Source: Patescibacteria group bacterium
GTDB taxonomy: Bacteria > Patescibacteriota > Minisyncoccia > Minisyncoccales > CG1-02-41-26
Reading direction: 5' to 3'
Assembly: GCA_018830365.1 (NCBI GenBank)
Contig: JAHJSK010000064.1
Coordinates: 1-17,506 of the forward strand
Length of the DNA: 17,506 nucleotides
In this document: positions 13,650 through 17,506 of the stretch, piece after piece
Position numbering within the stretch: position 1 is the first letter of the stretch
How the letters are laid out: each line of letters opens with the position of its first letter
Program-made: the position numbers and the translations under genes
The notes under the pieces: model-generated
The model's input: only the letters and a program-made list of their open reading frames with translations
What the model was told of the DNA's origin: nothing
Databases searched by the model: none

Positions 13650-14942
13650 TTAGTCAACAGCGCTTTGTCCAGCAAGATATCCAGTGCTCCAGCAAAGTTG
13701 AAGATTATAACCGCCGCAAGGTCCGTGTAAATCAATAATTTCACCGGCAAAAAACAAGTTTTCTATCAGCTTTGACTTCATTATTTTTGAATCTATATCC
13801 GTTAATGAAACTCCGCCATCAGTAATAATCGCTGTTTCAAAACCTAAAAGCGAGCCGACTTTCATTTCCAATTTTTTTAATAATTTTAATAATTTATGCC
13901 TTTCTTGTTTTGTGATTTCATTGACTTTTTTCGAGGGATTAATCCCAGACATTTCAATAATAATAGGAATTAATTTTTGGGGGAGCAAATTCGCAAGAGA
14001 ATTTTTTAAAAGCTTGTTTTGCTCTTTTGAAAAATTGTTTTGAATTTTTTTGTCTAATGTTTGGAAATCTAATGCCGGGTTTAAATCCAAAACCAAATTT
14101 ACCTCTCCTTTTTCTAAAAGTTCTCCTATTTCTCCGCTTAAATCCAAAACCATTGGTCCGGTTATACCGAAATGAGTAAAAAGCAATTCGCCCACGCGCC
14201 CGCACTTTTTTTTATTGTTTTGGAAAACAGCAAGTCCAACATTTTTTAAAGATAAACCTTGCGCCATTTTTGGCCAATTTTCCTTGATTTTTATCGGGGT
14301 TAAAGCCGGTCTTATTTTATCAACTTTGTGCCCCAATTCTTTTGCCCACTTATAACCATCGCCAGTAGAGCCAGTTTTGGGATAGGATTTTCCGCCAGCG
14401 CAAATAATATAATTTTTCCCCACAATCTCTTTGCCATTGTTTAAAATAAGTTTTGCTATTTTGTTTTTCTTGCTCGCTGCTCCATTGAGCGGGGCAAAGT
14501 TCTGCTCTTTGATAATTTTTCTTACTTCTGAATTTGTCATTATTTTCACTCCGTGTTTTTTTAAAAAATTAATCAATACTCGCAACACATCGCTCGCTCT
14601 GTCGCTTTTTGGAAAAATCTTTCCTCCTTGTTCTTTTTTGATTTTCAATCCTTTTTTTTCAAAAAAATTAATTGTTTCTTTAACTCCAAAGTTTGTTAAG
14701 CAATGCAATAAAAAATCGCCCTTTCTGCCGTATTTTTTAGCAAATTTTTGTAAATCAAATTCAGCGTTAGTGATATTGCTCCTGTGATTTCCCGTAAGCA
14801 AAAGTTTTTTTCCTAAGCCCGCATTTTTTTCTAAAAGTAAAACTTTGGCTTTTAATTCAGCGGCTCTTCCCGCCGCCATTATTCCCGCTGGACCTCCGCC
14901 AATTACCACAACATCAAAAAATGTTTTGCTTTGTTTTGACAT
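13650..14942 (-). CDS. BaiN / HI0933-type FAD-dependent flavoprotein
   Basis: 430 aa from ATG 14942. It has an N-terminal Rossmann FAD motif VVVIGGGPAG (11-20), then LEKNAGLGKKLLLTGN and KSYPKTGSTGDGYKWAKELGH. The C-terminal family signature is FFAGEIIDLHGPCGGYNLQ, followed by WSTGYLAG. This family (PF03486) binds FAD and is annotated as NAD(P)/FAD-dependent or aminoacetone oxidase; the physiological substrate is usually unknown. The normally strongly conserved GNGRCNxTN is here GNHRSNITN, with Gly to His and Cys to Ser. A 29-residue in-frame upstream extension (to 15029) is encoded partly by hairpin and repeat sequence, so it was not used. It precedes valS on the same strand. Confidence 0.9.
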   Translation of the reverse strand: MSKQSKTFFDVVVIGGGPAGIMAAGRAAELKAKVLLLEKNAGLGKKLLLTGNHRSNITNAEFDLQKFAKKYGRKGDFLLHCLTNFGVKETINFFEKKGLKIKKEQGGKIFPKSDRASDVLRVLINFLKKHGVKIMTNSEVRKIIKEQNFAPLNGAASKKNKIAKLILNNGKEIVGKNYIICAGGKSYPKTGSTGDGYKWAKELGHKVDKIRPALTPIKIKENWPKMAQGLSLKNVGLAVFQNNKKKCGRVGELLFTHFGITGPMVLDLSGEIGELLEKGEVNLVLDLNPALDFQTLDKKIQNNFSKEQNKLLKNSLANLLPQKLIPIIIEMSGINPSKKVNEITKQERHKLLKLLKKLEMKVGSLLGFETAIITDGGVSLTDIDSKIMKSKLIENLFFAGEIIDLHGPCGGYNLQLCWSTGYLAGQSAVD

Positions 14943-14955
14943 ATTTGAAAAGGAT

Positions 14956-14979
14956 ATTAGTTTGTAGTTTGCAGTTTGT
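14956..14979 (-). repeat. 24-nt dispersed repeat (inverse copy inside dnaX at 8180-8203)
   Basis: The minus strand here matches the plus strand of 8180-8203 at all 24 positions, with core CAAACTGCAAACTACAAACT. Here it lies just upstream of the flavoprotein start; in dnaX it is coding. Confidence 0.85.
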
Positions 14980-15013
14980 AGGGGATTAAAATTAAAGTTG
15001 AACCTGCGGGAGA

Positions 15014-15072
15014 TGCCCCGAAGGGGCAAAAGTTAAAATCTTCCACCCTACGGGTGGTCACCCGAAGGGTGA
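15014..15072. repeat. Three consecutive 6-bp hairpins with 3-nt loops
   Basis: The hairpins are TGCCCC-GAA-GGGGCA (15014-15028), CCACCC-TAC-GGGTGG (15043-15057) and TCACCC-GAA-GGGTGA (15058-15072). They would all lie in the 5' leader of the flavoprotein transcript. No riboswitch class is recognised. Confidence 0.75.
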
Positions 15073-15115
15073 AAATCGTAAATCTACTTCATTTTTACTT
15101 TTCATTCGCTTCACC

Positions 15116-15148
15116 AGACAGGTTATTTTTAAATGCCTGTCTTTTTTT
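15116..15148 (+). terminator. Hairpin with T-run (plus-strand terminator shape)
   Basis: AGACAGG (15116-15122) and CCTGTCT (15136-15142) flank a 13-nt loop and run into seven Ts (15142-15148). There is no plus-strand gene just upstream in this window, so what it would terminate is unclear. Confidence 0.5.
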
Positions 15149-15153
15149 GTTAG

Positions 15154-15193
15154 AAAAACATTCCAACATTCTCAAAAATGTTGGAATGTTTTT
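15154..15193. terminator. Strong bidirectional intrinsic terminator
   Basis: There is a 17-bp perfect stem (15154-15170 with 15177-15193) around CTCAAA, ending in five Ts on either strand. On the minus strand it lies downstream of the transposase gene and upstream of the flavoprotein-valS genes, so it probably separates the two units. Confidence 0.75.
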
Positions 15194-15244
15194 ACCCTCG
15201 CGCCAAAAAACTATGGATAAATTCAATTAGCAAATTAAAATTAA

Positions 15245-15269
15245 ATTACACCGTCCGGGACGGTGTAAT
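15245..15269. repeat. 25-nt perfect palindrome ATTACACCGTCC-G-GGACGGTGTAAT
   Basis: Two 12-base arms pair exactly around one G. It lies 62 bp from the transposase 3' end and may be a REP-like or protein-binding element. No second copy was found in this window. Confidence 0.8.
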
Positions 15270-15307
15270 GCTAATAATTCCAAAAATAGTACGGAAGTAA
15301 AAATTTA

Positions 15308-15323
15308 CAGAGATCTGACCTCT
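15308..15323. repeat. REP-like palindrome, copy A (left of the transposase)
   Basis: CAGAGATCTGACCTCT shares the core AGAGrTCwGrCCTCT with copies at 15894-15910, 16150-16166 and 16347-16363. Here it is embedded in AAATTTACAG...TATAATTTTT, ending at the transposase stop codon. Confidence 0.75.
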
Positions 15324-15330
15324 ATAATTT

Positions 15331-16119
15331 TTAATTTTCCAAAGCAAGATCGCCAAATTCTCTTATTTCTCCTTTATATTTTACCCATTCGTCAATAGAT
15401 TTTTTACATCCTTGCGCGCTTCCCATTATTTCTAAAAGCCACTCTCTTTTTGTGACTGATGGAAAATTTTTCTTCCCAATATAATCCTGATAACTTGACC
15501 ATTTATATTCTTCTAAAAATTTAATAACTTTTTTAGGATTAGTTATACCTTTTTCTTTCCAATTTGACTCAATGAGAGCTGCAGGGTTTGTGTGAATATA
15601 CACAAATACATTTCTTAATTGATCTTCAGTTTCAATATGGACTGAATTAAACTTGTTTTGGAAAAAATATCCTTTTTTCTGTAGGTTATGTTTTCCCTTA
15701 AAATAAACAGCGTATCCGGAACCAAATTTTTGCATAAATTTACTTATTCCTCCATCTTTTAATTGTCTCACTAATAAATGAATATGATTGGGCATAAAAC
15801 AAAAGCCCAAAATTTCTACCAATAAATCACGCGGATTCTGTGGGGTTGATTGAATGACTGTTAAGTTATCGCTGATAGAGACAGAGAAGTTGGCAGAGGT
15901 CAGACCTCTGCCAACTTCTTCTTTATTTACTAAATAAATTTTTCTACGAAGTTTTCTGCGATTTCTAATAAGAATGGGTTCAATGGTATTAAATTCAAAA
16001 ATAGAAAAAATACCGCGATAATAATCGTTAATATCTTTAAAAAGCAATTCATCGCCAATTCTTCTTGCGGCAATATGATAAATTTCACCATTTAAAAATT
16101 TTTGTTTTCTTTGCGACAT
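15331..16119 (-). CDS. REP-associated tyrosine (Y1/HUH) transposase, RAYT-like
   Basis: 262 aa. It has a Y1_Tnp (PF01797) architecture: N-terminal NGEIYHIAARR, the HUH metal motif HIH (112-114) in CFMPNHIHLLV, and candidate nucleophile tyrosines Y136 and Y139 in GSGYAVYF. A GYFFQNKF segment and a VYIHTNPAALI block follow. RAYTs nick single-stranded DNA at REP hairpins and are linked to REP spread. Four palindromes sharing one core lie at, in and beyond this gene, consistent with that role. Residues about 68-80 (EVGRGLTSANFSV) are encoded by a 38-bp palindromic repeat whose other copy lies 450 bp away, an in-frame insertion in a loop before the HUH motif. The frame is intact, so the enzyme may be active. 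Confidence 0.9.
   Translation of the reverse strand: MSQRKQKFLNGEIYHIAARRIGDELLFKDINDYYRGIFSIFEFNTIEPILIRNRRKLRRKIYLVNKEEVGRGLTSANFSVSISDNLTVIQSTPQNPRDLLVEILGFCFMPNHIHLLVRQLKDGGISKFMQKFGSGYAVYFKGKHNLQKKGYFFQNKFNSVHIETEDQLRNVFVYIHTNPAALIESNWKEKGITNPKKVIKFLEEYKWSSYQDYIGKKNFPSVTKREWLLEIMGSAQGCKKSIDEWVKYKGEIREFGDLALEN
15882..15919. repeat. 38-bp repeat with palindrome inside the transposase gene (copy B)
   Basis: It is identical to 16335-16372. The palindrome here has 17-bp arms around A15902. It contributes whole codons to the transposase without a stop on the coding strand. Confidence 0.92.
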
Positions 16120-16131
16120 AAATTAATTAAC

Positions 16132-16200
16132 AAAATTTACAGAGCTTTGCAGAGATCTGGCCTCTGTAAAATTTTTTTTTGTTTTTGCCTCTGTAAAATT
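16132..16200. repeat. REP-like copy C and repeated CCTCTGTAAAATT motif upstream of the transposase
   Basis: CAGAGATCTGGCCTCTG (16150-16166) is flanked by AAAATTTACAGAG on the left and CTCTGTAAAATTTT on the right, giving an extended inverted repeat. CCTCTGTAAAATT recurs at 16161-16173, 16188-16200 and 16425-16437. Together with copy A it suggests the borders of the transposase unit at about 15301 and 16174. Confidence 0.7.
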
Positions 16201-16334
16201 TAAACACTTGAACGTAACAATAATAACAAATTGCAAGATTTTACGCAATCACATGGCAGTTCAAATTTTGTAGGTAAAGTGTCAGTACGCTTTGTGATTT
16301 TTTAATTAAAATTAAATTAGAATTAGAGCGCTAT
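16201..16334. other. AT-rich spacer
   Basis: No gene, RNA or clear structure is seen between the two repeat clusters. Confidence 0.4.
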
Positions 16335-16374
16335 CAGAGAAGTTGGCAGAGGTCAGACCTCTGCCAACTTCTCT
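16335..16374. repeat. REP-like palindrome, copy D, with perfect 19-bp arms
   Basis: Arms 16336-16354 and 16356-16374 pair exactly around A16355. Its 16335-16372 part equals the copy inside the transposase gene. It is the most complete member of the family in this window. Confidence 0.9.
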
Positions 16375-16449
16375 TTAACAAAGAACAGTTCTCCATTATG
16401 TTCTCCGTTATCGCTATTAAAATTCCTCTGTAAAATTTTCTATGCGCTG

Positions 16450-16507
16450 AATGAATTAACCAAATAACTAAACGATCAAACAACTGAATAATCAAATGAC
16501 TAAATAC
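16450..16507. repeat. Low-complexity run of 'aaataactaaa'-like units
   Basis: Loosely periodic strings such as AACCAAATAACTAAAC and AATCAAATGACTAAAT repeat with a spacing of roughly 8-18 nt. No coding or structural role is evident. Confidence 0.4.
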
Positions 16508-16538
16508 CAAAACCCCGCCTTTTAAGGGCGGGGTTTTG
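16508..16538 (-). terminator. Terminator of the pilin-like gene
   Basis: CAAAACCCCGCC (16508-16519) pairs perfectly with GGCGGGGTTTTG (16527-16538) around a 7-nt loop. It lies 39 bp past the stop of the minus-strand pilin-like gene. The stem has its own A/T ends on both strands, so it could work bidirectionally. Confidence 0.75.
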
Positions 16539-16576
16539 TTGGCAAAAAATTCAGGATTGCCTTGTAAAAATCTTTA

Positions 16577-17011
16577 CTATTTATTGCTGAAAATAAAATT
16601 AAAAATAGCTGGAATTACTCTGGCAAAAAAGGCAATAACTAAACCAACAAGGGCGTAGACAATAAGCTCTTGTCCTTTTTTTGCTTTTTCCGGGTCTCCT
16701 GCTGATGTCACATAGTAAGAGCCGCCAATAACAACCATAATAGTTACCGCGCTTAATAAAAGATAAAAAATCCAATCACTTACCGTATAAATGGTATCCA
16801 ATAAACAGCAATTGGGGCAAGTGTCAACAGATATCTTCGCTCCCGCCACACACTCCGTTGCGGTACAACCAGTACCACCGCCACGAATAGTATGTCTTAA
16901 ATGACATTCATCGGGTATTACATTTGGCGGCAAAACGCCAAAAACTATTGCGGGCATTATCATTCCTGCTAAAAAAATACTTAAAATTGAAATTGCTAAT
17001 ATTTTTTTCAT
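16577..17011 (-). CDS. T4SS-pilin-like (TrbC/VirB2-type) two-TM secreted/membrane protein
   Basis: 144 aa. It has a Sec signal (residues 1-25, MKKILAIS... ending VFG), a short extracytoplasmic loop with six cysteines (36, 49, 54, 65, 68, 69), and two membrane helices (about 76-100 and 113-138). The helices are separated by the conserved AGDPEKAKKGQELI hinge. The hinge plus two helices is the hallmark of the CPR 'T4SS_pilin' family, related in plan to VirB2/TrbC pilins. It probably forms a membrane or surface polymer; the secretion partners are not in this window. The cysteines could form three disulfides. The start is supported by AGGCGGG about 8 nt upstream, within an inverted repeat. A paralogue lies immediately upstream on the same strand. 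Confidence 0.85.
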   Translation of the reverse strand: MKKILAISILSIFLAGMIMPAIVFGVLPPNVIPDECHLRHTIRGGGTGCTATECVAGAKISVDTCPNCCLLDTIYTVSDWIFYLLLSAVTIMVVIGGSYYVTSAGDPEKAKKGQELIVYALVGLVIAFFARVIPAIFNFIFSNK

Positions 17012-17018
17012 ATTATTT

Positions 17019-17070
17019 ACCCGCCTAAATTTTTTCAGAACTTTTGATGATTGAAAAAATTTTGGTGGGT
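17019..17070 (-). promoter_or_regulatory. 5'-UTR hairpin overlapping the ribosome-binding site of the pilin-like gene
   Basis: Arms 17019-17037 and 17052-17070 are inverted repeats matching at 17 of 19 positions around a 14-nt loop. The arm next to the gene contains AGGCGGG, the likely Shine-Dalgarno site, so folding would hide it. A regulatory role is inference. Confidence 0.45.
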
Positions 17071-17183
17071 GAATTCAAATAACTTAATTTATTCGGCCTT
17101 TGTAAATATATTTTCATTTTAAATTACGAAATGCAAGATTTCAAGAGACCCGACTTCTCTAACTTTCAACTTTCAACTATTCT

Positions 17184-17506
17184 TTATGTCACACCTAAAG
17201 CGCTTTTTATTATAACATACAATATCTTACTAATAAACATAACACCCACGCCAACCATTGTCCAGATGAGCATATCTTTTGCTTTATTAACTTTTTCCGG
17301 ATTTCCGCTTGATGATAAAAGCATAGCGCCGCTAATAACAACCATTAATGGCACAATAGCAAGAGCAATATAAAAAAGCCAATTGCCTACGCTTTCCGCA
17401 AGCGCGTCAATGCTACACCATTTTGTTGGCGAGCAGATAACAACATTACCCATTGATGGCCCGCATGTCCCGCAAGGAGCACAAAGGCATTCATTTGGAC
17501 TAGCGC
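17184..17506 (-). CDS. Second T4SS-pilin-like protein (partial, 5' end off the window)
   Basis: The frame is open to the right edge: 107 codons are visible and the signal peptide is missing. The visible N-terminal part is a cysteine-rich loop (SPNECLCAPCGTCGPS, then VVICSPTKWC). Helix 1 spans about WLFYIALAIVPLMVVISGAMLL, followed by the SSGNPEKVNKAKDM hinge and helix 2 (WTMVGVGVMFISKILYVII). The hinge corresponds to GDPEKAKKGQEL in the neighbour, so the two are paralogues that have diverged mainly outside. An ATG at 17453 is internal to the frame and would remove half the Cys-rich loop, so it is unlikely to be the start. The two genes probably form one locus. Confidence 0.82.
   Translation of the reverse strand, partial: ASPNECLCAPCGTCGPSMGNVVICSPTKWCSIDALAESVGNWLFYIALAIVPLMVVISGAMLLSSSGNPEKVNKAKDMLIWTMVGVGVMFISKILYVIIKSALGVT

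Noticed and set aside
14943..15029. 29-residue N-terminal extension of the flavoprotein
   Set aside because: Encoded by a dispersed repeat and a hairpin; the Rossmann fold begins right after the ATG at 14942.
15014..15072. Riboswitch in the flavoprotein leader
   Set aside because: Three simple 6-bp hairpins lack any aptamer motif I recognise, such as an FMN-element core.
1..17506. UGA recoding as in some CPR lineages
   Set aside because: TGA ends the exporter and the second ATPase at expected positions and no conserved domain contains in-frame TGA.

Overview
The window is AT-rich DNA that looks like a Patescibacteria (CPR) genome, probably Parcubacteria-like. This is inferred from several family-level signs: a very cysteine-rich protein family I associate with that radiation, a pilM-pilN-pilO cluster with weak Shine-Dalgarno sites, short DnaX and ValRS forms, two-TM 'T4SS pilin' proteins, and many small palindromic or simple repeats between and inside genes. 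TGA behaves as a stop and TGG as Trp, so there is no sign of UGA recoding. No database search was run.

Layout, left half. From 1 to 1784 (minus) lies a large cysteine-rich double zinc-ribbon protein whose C-terminus runs off the left edge. Next is an AAA ATPase of the DUF4143 class (1876-3087, minus) with its own promoter, then a 66-bp exact copy of the 3' end of the cysteine-rich gene (3201-3266). tRNA-Arg(UCU) (3400-3471, minus) follows, overlapped by the end of a helix-turn-helix / LAGLIDADG-like gene (3434-4126, minus). A type IV pilus assembly operon reads on the minus strand as pilM, pilN, pilO and a small membrane protein (6847 to 4294). It is bordered on both sides by copies of a short dispersed repeat. 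A 500-bp spacer full of hairpins and tandem repeats separates it from a plus-strand pair, a small multidrug-export-like membrane protein (7363-7929) and dnaX (7958-9079).

Layout, right half (all minus). A second DUF4143 ATPase (9827-11113) is translationally coupled to a histidine phosphatase (9195-9830). It is followed by valS (11211-13478) and a BaiN/HI0933-type flavoprotein (13650-14942), with a possible 25-codon membrane peptide between them. A hairpin-rich spacer with a strong bidirectional terminator leads to a REP-associated (Y1/HUH) transposase (15331-16119) surrounded by REP-like palindromes, one of them inside its own reading frame. Last come a signal-peptide-bearing, cysteine-rich two-TM T4SS-pilin-like protein (16577-17011) and a paralogue running off the right edge (17184-17506).

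How it fits together. The window mixes housekeeping genes (dnaX, valS, tRNA-Arg) with surface-appendage genes (pilMNO and the pilin-like pair) and selfish or accessory elements (RAYT, endonuclease-like gene, DUF4143 ATPases). The most distinctive theme is short dispersed repeats turning up as in-frame coding insertions: in the DnaX zinc module, in a catalytic-domain loop of ValRS, and in the transposase. A repeat copy also supplies the -35 box of the pilM promoter.
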